A program made the translations under genes and the position numbers. Below the pieces are notes generated by a model. That model did not search any database. It saw only the letters and a list, made by a program, of their open reading frames with translations, and was not told where the DNA came from. Shown here one piece after another: positions 1 to 8,450 of a stretch of DNA of 46,229 nt. Within the stretch, counting starts at the first letter, position 1. The number at the start of each line of letters is the position of its first letter. The DNA comes from Acidimicrobiia bacterium (GTDB taxonomy: Bacteria > Actinomycetota > Acidimicrobiia > Spongiisociales > ZC4RG35): the NCBI GenBank assembly GCA_013812505.1, contig JACCTH010000054.1, positions 1 to 46,229 on the forward strand, written 5' to 3'.

Positions 1-78
1 CCACCCCGGCGGCCTACCCGGTGAACGCATTGCTGGCCGCAACGCACGATCAGCCGGCCGATGCTTCTTCCCTGCCAT
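1..78 (-). CDS. IS30-family transposase, N-terminal 26 residues (runs off window)
   Basis: Reading leftwards from an ATG at 78 gives 26 codons that stay open to the window edge; the stretch RALRPAMRSPGRPP resembles the N-terminus of actinobacterial IS30-type transposases. A good ribosome site (GGTGAGGAG, 5 bases before the ATG) supports the start. A terminal repeat resembling that of IS30 lies at about 100-129. Only the start of the gene is visible, so the family call rests on this short match plus the repeat. The DDE catalytic domain is outside the window. It could instead be another transposase of the same group. Confidence 0.55.
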   Translation of the reverse strand, partial: MAGKKHRPADRALRPAMRSPGRPPGW

Positions 79-99
79 CGCAACTCCTCACCATTGAGG

Positions 100-129
100 T
101 GTTGCAACGACCGCTTGATTTCGCCCACA
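100..129. repeat. Probable terminal inverted repeat of the IS30-type element
   Basis: On the minus strand this reads TGTGGGCGAAATCAAGCGG followed by TCGTTGCAACA. It matches the published IS30 end at TCAAnnGGTC and GCAACA with the same order. The other end and the target duplication lie outside the window. This would place the element boundary near base 129. Confidence 0.45.
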
Positions 130-217
130 ACCCGAAGACCACTAATGGTGGAACCAACGGGAGGGTGTCACGAAGCCCTCGCCGGAACGAGAACCCACTT
201 GCGGTCTCGTTCGCCAT
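130..217 (-). pseudogene. AzlC-like branched-chain amino acid permease, 5' fragment cut by the IS
   Basis: From the ATG at 217 the minus strand encodes about 29 residues including FRRGLRDTLPLVPPLVVFG, which resembles the N-terminal start of AzlC-type permeases (F-x-x-G-x-x-D-x-x-P-x-x-x-x-x-x-F-G). The similarity ends exactly where the IS-type terminal repeat begins, so I infer the gene was interrupted by the insertion. The start has no ribosome site of its own; the stop of the leader ORF at 223-297 is only 5 bases upstream, which suggests translational coupling. The call rests on few residues; it could be another membrane protein. Confidence 0.4.
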
Positions 218-222
218 TTGGG

Positions 223-297
223 TTACGCCTTGTCTTCGTTGTCTTGAGCCGAGAGCGCAGCTTCGGCGGCGACGGCGTACCAAAAGAGAAATCTCAT
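223..297 (-). CDS. 24-residue leader ORF upstream of the permease fragment
   Basis: ATG at 297, TAA at 223-225. It is preceded by AAAGGAGGTGA, a full match to the anti-Shine-Dalgarno, 7 bases from the ATG, which is far stronger than any other site in this window. The product starts MRFLFWYAVAAEAAL and ends in an acidic tail (DNEDKA). I do not recognise a family. Position and strength suggest it is translated and that its termination feeds ribosomes to the permease start five bases on. It may be a regulatory leader peptide or a small membrane partner. Confidence 0.5.
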   Translation of the reverse strand: MRFLFWYAVAAEAALSAQDNEDKA

Positions 298-346
298 GAC
301 GTCACCTCCTTTCTCAACTCGTTCCAGCAGTGGCTGTGCGGCTTTG

Positions 347-376
347 GTAAGTATCAATAGCTTCTTAGCTACTTAC
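347..376. promoter_or_regulatory. Inverted repeat in the divergent promoter region (candidate operator)
   Basis: GTAAGTA at 347-353 and its exact complement TACTTAC at 370-376 are separated by 16 bases in an AT-rich patch between the divergent leader/permease and CGNR regulator genes. TAGCT also occurs twice inside it (358-362 and 366-370). TAGACT at 381-386 could be a -10 box. A binding site for the adjacent regulator is inferred only from position. Confidence 0.35.
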
Positions 377-388
377 AGATTAGACTAG

Positions 389-949
389 ATGCTGGTAATA
401 AGTCAAGTGCAATTCTCCCATTACAAGGACTACCCGCTCAAGCTGGCCGTGACCCTGGTCAACAGCGAAGACGTCCTCGCAGGCGCCGACACTCTCGACG
501 TCTCGGCGGTGCAAGCCCTCATCAATCGCTCCGATCTCGACCGGACGTCCAAGGTCCGGCCCAGTCATCTCGAAGCTATGCGGCGGCTCCGCACTCAAGT
601 CCGAGCAGTCTTCGAGTCTGCATCTGTGGACCAGGCTGCGACGGGGATAAATGCCATCCTGCGCGGGGCTGGAGCCACGCCGTTCGTCGGGCTCCACGGC
701 GAGGGCCCCCACCTCCATGTGGCCCCGGACGAGAAAACTCCGGCCGGATGGCTAGGCGCCACGATCGGGATGGGGCTCGCCGAGCTGGTGGTCCACTACG
801 GCACCGATCGATTCGGAGTTTGCTCAGCCAACGACTGCCGCGACGTGTTCATCGATGTCAGCCGCAACCATTCCCGCAAGCATTGCTCGGCTCGTTGCAC
901 CAACCGTGAAGGGGTGCGGTCGTTCCGCCGCCGGCAGTCAGCTAGTTGA
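389..949 (+). CDS. CGNR zinc-finger transcriptional regulator (ABATE domain)
   Basis: The C-terminal third has the CGNR-type zinc finger: CSANDCRDVFIDVSRNHSRK followed by HCSARCTNR, i.e. C-x4-C then C-x3-C with CTNR in place of CGNR. The N-terminal part (KLAVTLVN and GLHGEGPHLHVAP) fits the stress-induced ABATE domain that precedes this finger. Such proteins are putative DNA-binding regulators, often divergent from a transporter or enzyme. Here the neighbour is the AzlC-like fragment. The start may be the ATG at 389 or, if TAGACT at 381-386 is the -10 box, the GTG at 407. The 3' end overlaps the convergent argH by 12 bases. Confidence 0.8.
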   Translation: MLVISQVQFSHYKDYPLKLAVTLVNSEDVLAGADTLDVSAVQALINRSDLDRTSKVRPSHLEAMRRLRTQVRAVFESASVDQAATGINAILRGAGATPFVGLHGEGPHLHVAPDEKTPAGWLGATIGMGLAELVVHYGTDRFGVCSANDCRDVFIDVSRNHSRKHCSARCTNREGVRSFRRRQSAS

Positions 950-2245
950 CGACCGTAGGCTCGCGACCTGGTCGGCCACCGAACGCCCAGCCTGAGGCGG
1001 TCGCACCACCAGGTCGGCGGATTGCACACCGGCCGCGTCGAGAACGTCGGCACTTGCTTCCGTGAAGGGACGGCCATCGAGGAGGGCGACAAGCTTTCCG
1101 ACAGCGGCATGGGCCGTTCGAAACGGCACGCCTCGTCGGACCAGATTCTCGGCGATGCCGAGCGCCTCGGTGACAGGGGACGGAGCCGGCGGATGAAAGG
1201 TGGCGGTGCGGATCACCCCCGCCAGCGCCCCGCAAGAAGAAGCGAGGGTGTCGTCGAGCCAGAAGAGGGCGGGTTTGTCCTCCTGCAAGTCGCGGTTGTA
1301 GGTCAAAGGAAGGCCCTTCTGAAGAACGAGGAGAGCATTGAGGTGGCCGATCGCGGAGGCGGTCCGACCTCTCACCAGCTCTGCCACGTCCGGGTTCTTC
1401 TTGTGCGGCAGCGCGGACGAACCAGTCGCGTACGCATCGGAGAGGGAGAGCCACCCGAACTCGCTCGTTGCCCACAGCACCAGCTCCTCGGCCAGACGGG
1501 AGAGGTTGACCATCGCTTGGGTGAGGACAAAACCAAACTCGGCCGCGACATCCCGGCTTCCGACCGCGTCGAGCGAGTTGACGAAGGAGCTAGCGAATCC
1601 AAGCGCGGCCGCGGTCTGCGCTGGATCGAGGGAGAGGCTCGACCCCGCGGAGGCACCCGCCCCGAGCGGTGACTCCGCCAACCGACGGTCCAAGTCAAGA
1701 AGACGTTCACGATCGCGGGAGAGGGCCCATCCATGGGCGAGCAGGTGCTGACCGAGCGTTGAAGGCTGAGCTTGCTGAAGATGGGTGTAGGTCGGTATCG
1801 CGGTATCGGCGTGAAGCTCGGCTTGGTCCGTCAGGGCGCCGATCAGCTCGGCGAGATCGTTGCGCCGCCCCACCGCCGCGGCCCGGAGATAGAGCCGAAG
1901 GTCGAGGGCGATCTGATCGTTGCGGCTGCGACCAGTGTGAAGCTTCTCCCCCACTTCGCCGACCAATTCGATCAACCGTCGTTCGACCGCCGAATGGACA
2001 TCCTCGTCTCCGTCCACAAACTCGAAGTCTTCGGCGGCGATGCGTTCGAGCCCTTCTCTGATCGTTCTCGCCTCGGCCGCAGCGATGATTCCGGTCGCGC
2101 CGAGCATCTCGACATGGGCGATGGAACCGGCAAGGTCAAAGGAAAGGAGCCTCCGGTCGGCCAGGTCGACGGTGTAGGCGAAAGCCTCGTCGGAGAGACG
2201 ATCCGCGAAGCGCCCACCCCAAAGCGTCATTCGCCTTCGCGTCAT
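938..2245 (-). CDS. argH: Argininosuccinate lyase
   Basis: Cleaves argininosuccinate to arginine and fumarate, the last step of arginine synthesis (cytosol, homotetramer in the family). At 435 residues it is near the shorter end of the family. Visible family blocks: [16 protein letters not shown] (81-96), [19 protein letters not shown] (103-121), YTHLQQAQP (153-161) with the conserved His, and the signature loop [12 protein letters not shown] (275-286) carrying the catalytic serine. The loop is usually GSSxMPxK; here Leu replaces Met. The ATG overlaps the argG stop by 4 bases; a second ATG five codons in (MTLWGGRF) is an alternative start. Last gene of the operon. Confidence 0.95.
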   Translation of the reverse strand: MTRRRMTLWGGRFADRLSDEAFAYTVDLADRRLLSFDLAGSIAHVEMLGATGIIAAAEARTIREGLERIAAEDFEFVDGDEDVHSAVERRLIELVGEVGEKLHTGRSRNDQIALDLRLYLRAAAVGRRNDLAELIGALTDQAELHADTAIPTYTHLQQAQPSTLGQHLLAHGWALSRDRERLLDLDRRLAESPLGAGASAGSSLSLDPAQTAAALGFASSFVNSLDAVGSRDVAAEFGFVLTQAMVNLSRLAEELVLWATSEFGWLSLSDAYATGSSALPHKKNPDVAELVRGRTASAIGHLNALLVLQKGLPLTYNRDLQEDKPALFWLDDTLASSCGALAGVIRTATFHPPAPSPVTEALGIAENLVRRGVPFRTAHAAVGKLVALLDGRPFTEASADVLDAAGVQSADLVVRPPQAGRSVADQVASLRSSTS

Positions 2246-3444
2246 TCCCCTTCTCCTAGGCGTTCCTCCCCGAGGCGGCGCAGTCGCAGTGCATTGAGAC
2301 GGATAAAGCCCGCGGCGTCGGCCTGGTCGTATACGTCATCCTCCTCAAACGTGGCAGTGGCCTGGTCGTAGAGGTCATAGGTCTCCGACCGCCGGCCCTC
2401 GACGATCACATTGCCCTTGTAGAGGCGCAGCCTCGCCTCTCCGTTGACTCGCTTTTGGACTTCGTCCATGAACGCCTGCAAGGCTCGCCGCTCGGGCGAG
2501 AACCAGAAGCCGTTGTAGACCATCTCGGCATAACGGGGCGCGAGCTCGTCGCGGAGGTGGGCGACCTCACGGTCAAGAGTGATCGACTCCACCGCCCGCC
2601 GGGCATGGTGCAGCAATGTCCCGCCGGGGGTTTCGTACACACCACGGCTCTTCATGCCGACAAACCGGTTCTCGACGATGTCGACTCTGCCAACGCCGTG
2701 CCGGCCGCCAAGCCGGTTGGAAGCGGTGAGCAGATCGACGGGTCCCAGCGCGGCGCCGTCGATGGCGACCGGGTTCCCGGAGTCGAATCCAATCGTCACC
2801 ACCTCTGCCGTCTCGGGGGCGGCTTCGGGATCGACCGTCATTCTGAACATTCCTGCGGGCGGTGAGACCCAGGGGTCTTCGAGCACGCCTCCCTCGTAGG
2901 AGACGTGGAGCAGGTTGGCATCGATTGAATAGGGCTTCTCGGCGGTGACCGGGACCGGGATGCCCTTTTCGGCCGCGTACTCGACGAGGTCGGCCCGTCC
3001 GCGTAACTTCCACTCTCGCCAGGGAGCGATGATCTTGATGTCAGGGTTGATGGCGTAGGCCGAAAGCTCGAAGCGGACTTGGTCGTTGCCCTTGCCAGTG
3101 GCGCCGTGAGCGATGGCGTCCGCGCCCACAGCCCTGACGGTCCGCATCATCCCTCGGGTGATGATCGGCCGGGCCAGCGAAGTTCCCAGCAGGTAGTACG
3201 ACTCGTAAACGGCCCCGGCCCGTAAGGCGGGGAAGACGGCATCGGTCACGAACTCCTCCCGCAGGTCCTCGACGATCGCCTCGACCGCCCCGGTGGCGAT
3301 GGCCTTGGCTCTCGCCTCTTCGACCTCCTCCCCTTGGCCGACGTCGGCGGTGTAGGTGACGACCTCGGCCCCTTTCTCCTGGATCAACCAGGCCAGGATC
3401 ACTGACGTGTCGAGTCCACCCGAATAGGCCAAGACCACCTTCAT
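2242..3444 (-). CDS. argG: Argininosuccinate synthase
   Basis: Joins citrulline and aspartate using ATP to give argininosuccinate. The N-terminus [15 protein letters not shown] carries the SGGLDTS pyrophosphatase P-loop, followed by family blocks [13 protein letters not shown] (about 115-127) and IAPWREW (about 139-145). Length of 400 residues is standard. Its ATG lies in a 4-base ATGA overlap with the argR stop and its stop overlaps the argH start, so translation is coupled on both sides. Confidence 0.96.
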   Translation of the reverse strand: MKVVLAYSGGLDTSVILAWLIQEKGAEVVTYTADVGQGEEVEEARAKAIATGAVEAIVEDLREEFVTDAVFPALRAGAVYESYYLLGTSLARPIITRGMMRTVRAVGADAIAHGATGKGNDQVRFELSAYAINPDIKIIAPWREWKLRGRADLVEYAAEKGIPVPVTAEKPYSIDANLLHVSYEGGVLEDPWVSPPAGMFRMTVDPEAAPETAEVVTIGFDSGNPVAIDGAALGPVDLLTASNRLGGRHGVGRVDIVENRFVGMKSRGVYETPGGTLLHHARRAVESITLDREVAHLRDELAPRYAEMVYNGFWFSPERRALQAFMDEVQKRVNGEARLRLYKGNVIVEGRRSETYDLYDQATATFEEDDVYDQADAAGFIRLNALRLRRLGEERLGEGE

Positions 3445-3884
3445 CGGGTGTCCCCGATCAGCTCCAGGCGGTTCTTCAGGTCGAGGCCGCCGCCCGGCTC
3501 CGCCGCCACCAAAAGCACCGTGTCATCTCCCGCGACCGATCCCAACATCCCTTCCATCTGCGAGCCGTCGATGGCGGCGGCTACCACCTGGGCAGCTCCG
3601 GGTGGAGTCTTCAAGATGACGAGGTTGCCCGAGCTGGCAAAGCTCTGCACGTATTCGCCGATGGCGCGGGCGAGGTGGGCATCGGCGTGGATGGCACGCC
3701 GGAAGCGATAGTGGCCGCCGTTCTTGAGCACCCCCATCGCCCCCAGATCGCGCGACACGGTCGCCTGGGTCACATCGAATCCCTGTTGATGCAATCCGTA
3801 AACGAGCTCGGCCTGGCTCGAGATCAGGTTCTCTTCGATCATCCGGCGGAGAGCGCGGCGACGTGAGGCGGTGTCGGCCGTCAT
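3441..3884 (-). CDS. argR: Arginine repressor / arginine-responsive regulator
   Basis: 147 residues with the two-domain ArgR layout: an N-terminal winged helix ([20 protein letters not shown], then [10 protein letters not shown]) and a C-terminal oligomerisation and arginine-binding domain ending in a GDDT motif ([12 protein letters not shown]). It sits inside the operon it should control; an ARG-box-like palindrome lies over the argC promoter (6889-6906). Start overlaps the argD stop (ATGA). Confidence 0.93.
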   Translation of the reverse strand: MTADTASRRRALRRMIEENLISSQAELVYGLHQQGFDVTQATVSRDLGAMGVLKNGGHYRFRRAIHADAHLARAIGEYVQSFASSGNLVILKTPPGAAQVVAAAIDGSQMEGMLGSVAGDDTVLLVAAEPGGGLDLKNRLELIGDTR

Positions 3885-5041
3885 GCCAGTGCCTGGCGGA
3901 ACCGATCAATACCCAGCTCGACCTCGTCGGCCGTGACCGAAAGCGGAGGAGTAAACCGGATCGCGTCGGGCCGAACGGCATTGACCACCAGCCCGTGTTG
4001 CAGCGCCGAAGAGGCGACCTCGTTGGCGCGCTCGTGGTCGAGCTGAGCCGCGAGGAGAAGGCCCTTGCCCCGGACTTGCTTAACCCCCTGAAGTAAAGAC
4101 AGACCGCGTTGTAGTTGACTGGACCGGGCCCGGCAGTTCTTGAGGAATCCCTCGCTCTCGATGATGTCGAGGACCGCCAGCGCGGCGGAGCAGATCACGG
4201 GTCCGCCGCCGAAGGTGGTGCCGTGGTCTCCGGGCGCGAACGCGCTCGCTACCTTCTCGGTAGCGAGACAAGCTCCGATCGGCAGACCGTTGGCGAGCGC
4301 CTTGGCTGTCGTCGCGATGTCGGGACTGATCCCGAGGGATTGCCATGAGTACCACTCACCGGTGCGCCCGACGCCCGCTTGGACGTCGTCGATGATGAGC
4401 AAAGTGCCGGTGGCGTCGCACAGCTGCCGAACTTCGTGAAGGTAATCGTCGGGCAGCGGGATCACCCCGCCTTCGGCTTGCACAGTTTCGAGCATGACCG
4501 CCGCCGTTCGCTGGTCGACGAGTTGGGTCAGTACCTCGAGGTTTCCTGCTTCAACCTGTATGAAGCCCGCCGGCAAGGGTTGGAAGGTTGCCTGCTTTCC
4601 GGGCTGCCCGGTGGCGGCAAGGGTCGCCAGGGTGCGCCCATGAAAGCTGTCAAGCAGGGAGATCACCTCATATCGATCCGGACCGAAATGCTTTTGGCCG
4701 TAGCGGCGGGCCAACTTGATCGCCGCTTCGTTGGCGGTGGCGCCGTCGTTGGTAAAGAACACCCGGTCGAGACCGGAGATGTCGGCGAGACGCTCAGCGA
4801 GCGTGATCATCGGTTCGGTCGAGTACAGGTTGGAAACGTGGACCAAGGTGTCCATCTGTTTTGCCACCGCCGCGGTGACCGCCGGATGGGCGTGTCCGAT
4901 CGCCACCACCGCCAGTCCGCCAAGGAAGTCGAGGTAGTCCTTGCCTTGGTCGTCATACAGCCAGGACCCCTCGCCACGAACGAAGGTGACCTCGGATCGG
5001 GAGTAGGTGTCCATCAAAGCGTTCATTGGCAATGCGGTCAT
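3881..5041 (-). CDS. argD: Acetylornithine aminotransferase
   Basis: Class III PLP aminotransferase that makes N-acetylornithine from N-acetylglutamate semialdehyde. The PLP lysine is K247 in TTAKALANGLPIGA; LIIDDVQAGVGRTG holds the cofactor-binding Asp (the usual motif is DEVQ, here DDVQ). ATANEAAIKLARRYG (101-115) and SFHGRTLATLAATGQ (132-146) are family blocks. Start overlaps the argB stop by 4 bases. It could also serve lysine synthesis (succinyl-DAP aminotransferase), as ArgD does in some bacteria. Confidence 0.94.
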   Translation of the reverse strand: MTALPMNALMDTYSRSEVTFVRGEGSWLYDDQGKDYLDFLGGLAVVAIGHAHPAVTAAVAKQMDTLVHVSNLYSTEPMITLAERLADISGLDRVFFTNDGATANEAAIKLARRYGQKHFGPDRYEVISLLDSFHGRTLATLAATGQPGKQATFQPLPAGFIQVEAGNLEVLTQLVDQRTAAVMLETVQAEGGVIPLPDDYLHEVRQLCDATGTLLIIDDVQAGVGRTGEWYSWQSLGISPDIATTAKALANGLPIGACLATEKVASAFAPGDHGTTFGGGPVICSAALAVLDIIESEGFLKNCRARSSQLQRGLSLLQGVKQVRGKGLLLAAQLDHERANEVASSALQHGLVVNAVRPDAIRFTPPLSVTADEVELGIDRFRQALA

Positions 5042-5937
5042 TGGGTGACCATCGTTCCGATCCCCTCCGGGGTGAAGATTTCGAGCAGCAAGGCGTGCTG
5101 CATGCGGCCGTCGAGGATGTGGGCCTGGGCGACCCCGCCAAGGAGGGCGTTGCGAGATGATTCGAGCTTGGGTCGCATCCCTCCGGCAATCTCATCGGTC
5201 CCGAGGAGGTTTTCGAGCTCGGACGCCGACATGCGCGAGATGAGGGAGCCGGCGTCAGCGCGGACTCGGCGGACGCCTTCGACATCGGTGAGATAGATCA
5301 GCTTCTGCGCGCTGAGGGCGATCGCGAGGGAGGCGGCGGCGACATCGGCGTTCAGGTTGTACACCTTTCCCTCGGGGCCGGTGGCGAGCGGGGCGATCAC
5401 CGGCACCATCCCCGCTTCGAGCAGATCGTCGAGCAACGTCGTGTCGACTTGTTCGGTTTCACCGACGAGGCCGAGTTCTCCTCCGAGCGCACGGGCGCTC
5501 AGCATCCCACCATCAAGCCCGGTGAGACCGACCGCGGGACAACCATGACCGTTGAGCAGACTGACGATTCGCGGATTGATATCGCCCGCCAGCACCCTTT
5601 GCACCACCGCCATCGCCTCGGGTCCGGTGACTCGCTGTCCGTCCTCGAACCTGGGCTCGATCCCCGACCTCCTCATCTCGGCCGAGATCTGGGGGCCACC
5701 GCCGTGGACAACCACCGGCCGGATCCCGACCATCGCCAGCAAGGTCACGTCGCCCGCAAAGCTCGCCTGCAGCTCGGGGTCGTCCATGGTCGTACCGCCT
5801 AACTTGACGACCACCGTCCTTCCCCGAAACGCCTTGATGTAGGGCAACGCCTCCATCAGGATGCGGGCCTTCCCCATCGAGTTAGAAATGCGACTCTTGA
5901 CCGGGTTGGGACTGGAGTGACCGGTCACGGCATCCAT
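5038..5937 (-). CDS. argB: N-acetylglutamate kinase
   Basis: Amino-acid-kinase fold enzyme that phosphorylates N-acetylglutamate. Seen: VVVKLGGTTMDD (nucleotide-binding Lys-Gly-Gly), VVVHGGGPQIS (substrate loop) and YNLNADVAAASLA near the C-terminal half. The chosen ATG at 5937 overlaps the end of argC by 13 bases, giving a 20-residue leader before SMGKARILMEALPYIK; the internal ATG at 5877 is the alternative and matches where many homologues begin. Confidence 0.94.
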   Translation of the reverse strand: MDAVTGHSSPNPVKSRISNSMGKARILMEALPYIKAFRGRTVVVKLGGTTMDDPELQASFAGDVTLLAMVGIRPVVVHGGGPQISAEMRRSGIEPRFEDGQRVTGPEAMAVVQRVLAGDINPRIVSLLNGHGCPAVGLTGLDGGMLSARALGGELGLVGETEQVDTTLLDDLLEAGMVPVIAPLATGPEGKVYNLNADVAAASLAIALSAQKLIYLTDVEGVRRVRADAGSLISRMSASELENLLGTDEIAGGMRPKLESSRNALLGGVAQAHILDGRMQHALLLEIFTPEGIGTMVTQ

Positions 5938-6881
5938 CCCGAGGTCGTCAGGCCCTCGGTTTCGTCATACCCGACCATCAGATTGGCCGCTTGCACCGCC
6001 TGACCCGCCGCACCTTTGCCCAGGTTGTCAATCGCGCACTGAGCAATGACGACTCCTTGCCGTTCGTCGACAAACGCTGCGACGAGCGCTCGATTGGAAC
6101 CGACCGTCCATCGGGTCTGCGGTGGCCGGTCGATCACTTCGACAAACGGTGCCTCGGTGTAGGCCGCCGCGAGAACCTCGCTCGGGTTGTCGTCAGTGAG
6201 CAGTTGGGTGGTGACGGTGGCGAGGAGGCCGCGTTGCATCGGGACCAGGTGCGGAGTGAAGGTCACGATCGCTTCGGTGGCGCCGAGCAGCTCGAGTCCC
6301 ATCTCGATCTCCGCACGATGCCGGTGATTGGCGATCCCATAGGCGCGAACGCCCTCGGCTACCTCACCAAACAGAAGCTCGTCTTTCAGCGATCGGCCGG
6401 CTCCGGTCACTCCCGACATGCAGTCGGCGACAATTCCCGTGGCTGACACCACCCCGGCTTGAACCAACGGGCCAATGGCGAGCAGGATGGCGGTGGGATA
6501 GCAACCGGGGCTGGCAACGGCGGACCCGTCTTTGACGTCGAAGAGCTCTGGCAGCCCATACCGCCACTGAGGGTCGAACCGATAATCGCTGCCGAGATCG
6601 ACAACCTTGACGCCTTGCTCGCGCAACTCTCGGCCAAGTGCTGCGGACGCCCCATGCGGCAACGCGAGGAAAGCGATGTCGAGCGGGCCTACCTCAGCGC
6701 TAATGGCACCCAGCGGCCTTGTTCCGTTGCGAAGCTGCGGGTGGACGTCGGCGAGCGTTCCCCCTTCGTGGCTATGCGCGCCGAGGTGGACCAGGTCGAA
6801 GCCATCGTGGTCGTCCAAGATGCGAATGAGCTCGCCACCCGCAAATCCGCTAGCACCAAGCACCGCCGTTTTCAACGTCAT
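5925..6881 (-). CDS. argC: N-acetyl-gamma-glutamyl-phosphate reductase
   Basis: NADPH-dependent reductase giving N-acetylglutamate semialdehyde. The N-terminus VLGASGFAGGEL is the dinucleotide-binding loop and C127 in ASPGCYPTAI is the catalytic cysteine; 318 residues is within the family range. First gene of the operon. Only the weak AGAAG directly abuts the ATG, and a TATACT -10 box lies 8 bases before it, so the mRNA is probably leaderless. Regulation by ArgR is expected from the palindrome at 6889-6906. Confidence 0.95.
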   Translation of the reverse strand: MTLKTAVLGASGFAGGELIRILDDHDGFDLVHLGAHSHEGGTLADVHPQLRNGTRPLGAISAEVGPLDIAFLALPHGASAALGRELREQGVKVVDLGSDYRFDPQWRYGLPELFDVKDGSAVASPGCYPTAILLAIGPLVQAGVVSATGIVADCMSGVTGAGRSLKDELLFGEVAEGVRAYGIANHRHRAEIEMGLELLGATEAIVTFTPHLVPMQRGLLATVTTQLLTDDNPSEVLAAAYTEAPFVEVIDRPPQTRWTVGSNRALVAAFVDERQGVVIAQCAIDNLGKGAAGQAVQAANLMVGYDETEGLTTSGWMP

Positions 6882-6888
6882 CTTCTGT

Positions 6889-6906
6889 TAGTATACGCAT
6901 ATACAC
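6889..6906 (-). promoter_or_regulatory. ARG-box-like operator overlapping the argC -10 element
   Basis: tagtatacgcatatacac contains the perfect inverted repeat GTATA-TGCG-TATAC (6891-6904), which fits the layout of an ARG box (two AT-rich arms about a 4-base centre). On the minus strand the right arm contains TATACT, a 5/6 match to the -10 consensus, ending 8 bases before the argC ATG. ArgR bound here would cover the RNA polymerase site. The -35 region is weak (TTCAGG at 16-base spacing). Confidence 0.7.
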
Positions 6907-6923
6907 TGCCGCCTGAATCCCGG

Positions 6924-6975
6924 CCCTCTCCCCTGCCGGAAGTGTCCGGACTGGATACTTCCGCAGGGGAGAGGG
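6924..6975 (-). terminator. Long hairpin directly after the pcnA stop codon
   Basis: CCCTCTCCCCTGC (6924-6936) pairs perfectly with 6963-6975, and GGAAGT (6938-6943) pairs with ACTTCC (6957-6962); one bulged base and a 13-base loop. It begins 1 base beyond the pcnA stop. There is no U-run, so it is either a factor-dependent or structural terminator or a palindromic repeat unit. A related CTCTCCCC...GGGGAGAG palindrome occurs at 33051-33074. Confidence 0.6.
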
Positions 6976-8352
6976 TCAGGAGCGCTCGTTGTACCAGTCC
7001 TCGACCATGGCGAGCGCCTCTTCAACCGAGTAGGGGCCTTGCTCGATGCGTCGTTCGTAGAGCAGCTCCATGATCTCGCCGACCAGCGGGCCGGGTTTGA
7101 TGCCGAGACGTTCCATGACTTGGTGACCGTCGATGGGGGGACGCAACGAGTCGAGTTCTTCTTGCTTGCCCAACTCTTCGATGCGCAACTCCAACTCGTC
7201 GATGCGGCGACTGATGTCGTCGGCTTTGCGGGCGTTGGCGGTGGTGACATCACAGCGAACCAATTCGTTCAGCGATTCGAGCAGATCGCCGGCGTCGCGC
7301 ACGTAGCGACGGACGGCCGCATCTGACCAGCCCATCCGGAGGGTGTGGGGGCGGAGGTGGAGGAACACCAGCCGGCCGACATCATCGATCAGCTCCTTGG
7401 AGTAACGGAGAGCGCGGAGTCGGTCACGGGCCATCCGTTGCCCGACAACCTCATGATGATGGAAGCTGACCCCTTCGGGCCCGTACTCGCGAGTCGCAGG
7501 TTTGCCGATGTCGTGGAGGAGCGCGGCCAATCTGATCGTCAGCTCAGGCCGGGTCTTGTCGAGCACTGCGAGCGAATGCGACAACACGTCCTTGTGCTGG
7601 TGGACCGGGTCTTGGGCCATGGCCAACGCGCCGAGCTCGGGGAGGAACCAGTTGGCCAGCCCGGTTTTGACCACTCCCGATAGGGCTGAACTCGGCGCAG
7701 GTGCCACTATCAGCTTGGAGAGTTCGTCGCGAATGCGCTCGGCGGAGATGATTTCGAGACGGGGCGAGAGTCGGGTCGCCGCCTCCCACACTCGGGGGAC
7801 GATTTCGAAACCAAGTGTGGCGTGGAACCGAAACAGCCGCAGCATTCGGAGCGGGTCGTCGCTGAAGGAGATGTCGGGATCGAGGGGCGTGTCGAGCCGT
7901 CCCACGGCTAAATCCTGTAAGCCCCCATAGGGATCGGCCGTCTCGAGCGCCGGCAGCCGTAAGGCAATAGCGTTGATCGTGAAGTCACGTCGGGAGAGGT
8001 CTTCCTCGATCGTGCTCGAATAGGTGACCGTTGGCTTGCGGCTCTCGTCGCGATAGATCTCCGAGCGGAATGTCGTGATCTCGGCGCGAAGCGACCGCTT
8101 GTGGACTTTGATGGTCCCGAATGCCTCGCCAACTCGATAGACCTCATCGGCCCAACGGCTGACGATCTTCCGAGTCGCGGGTGGCAGCGCGTCGGTGGCG
8201 AAGTCGAGGTCCTCGTGATCACGATCCAAGAACGCGTCGCGGACCGAGCCTCCCACAAGGAAGAACTGGTAGCCGGCGGCTTCGAAGAGGTCGGCTAGCT
8301 CGCGACTCGGACTTCCCGGCTCGACCAACCAGGAGAGCCGGTTGGGGGTCAT
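6976..8352 (-). CDS. pcnA: CCA-adding tRNA nucleotidyltransferase with HD domain
   Basis: Adds or repairs the 3' CCA end of tRNA. N-terminal nucleotidyltransferase head: FFLVGGSVRDAFLDRDHEDL, with GGSVRD and the catalytic Asp pair in EDLDFATDA; then RRDFTINAIAL and DPLRMLRLFRFHA in the neck. The C-terminal half has an HD phosphohydrolase motif (LAALLHDIGKP ... HHHEVVGQRMA). 458 residues from the ATG at 8352, chosen because an earlier ATG (8406) only adds low-complexity residues. The ATG has no ribosome site; TATCCT ends 8 bases upstream with TTGAGA further up, suggesting a leaderless mRNA. In Mycobacterium the pcnA gene likewise sits next to mviN/sigM/trx. Confidence 0.93.
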   Translation of the reverse strand: MTPNRLSWLVEPGSPSRELADLFEAAGYQFFLVGGSVRDAFLDRDHEDLDFATDALPPATRKIVSRWADEVYRVGEAFGTIKVHKRSLRAEITTFRSEIYRDESRKPTVTYSSTIEEDLSRRDFTINAIALRLPALETADPYGGLQDLAVGRLDTPLDPDISFSDDPLRMLRLFRFHATLGFEIVPRVWEAATRLSPRLEIISAERIRDELSKLIVAPAPSSALSGVVKTGLANWFLPELGALAMAQDPVHQHKDVLSHSLAVLDKTRPELTIRLAALLHDIGKPATREYGPEGVSFHHHEVVGQRMARDRLRALRYSKELIDDVGRLVFLHLRPHTLRMGWSDAAVRRYVRDAGDLLESLNELVRCDVTTANARKADDISRRIDELELRIEELGKQEELDSLRPPIDGHQVMERLGIKPGPLVGEIMELLYERRIEQGPYSVEEALAMVEDWYNERS

Positions 8353-8450
8353 TGGGGGCGAGGATAGGGTCGAGGGAACCCGACCTCTCAAGACATTCTC
8401 AAGCAATGCCGATACAAGCGACTCAACCCTCGAAGGGAGTTGGATTCATC

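Noticed and set aside
50-283. A 77-residue minus-strand frame starting at 283
   Set aside because: Its first 22 residues are Arg-rich and overlap the leader ORF; the permease-like part starts at 217 and the rest is IS sequence.
938-2245. Adenylosuccinate lyase instead of ArgH
   Set aside because: The loop [12 protein letters not shown] and the HTGRSRNDQ block are those of argininosuccinate lyase, and the operon context agrees.
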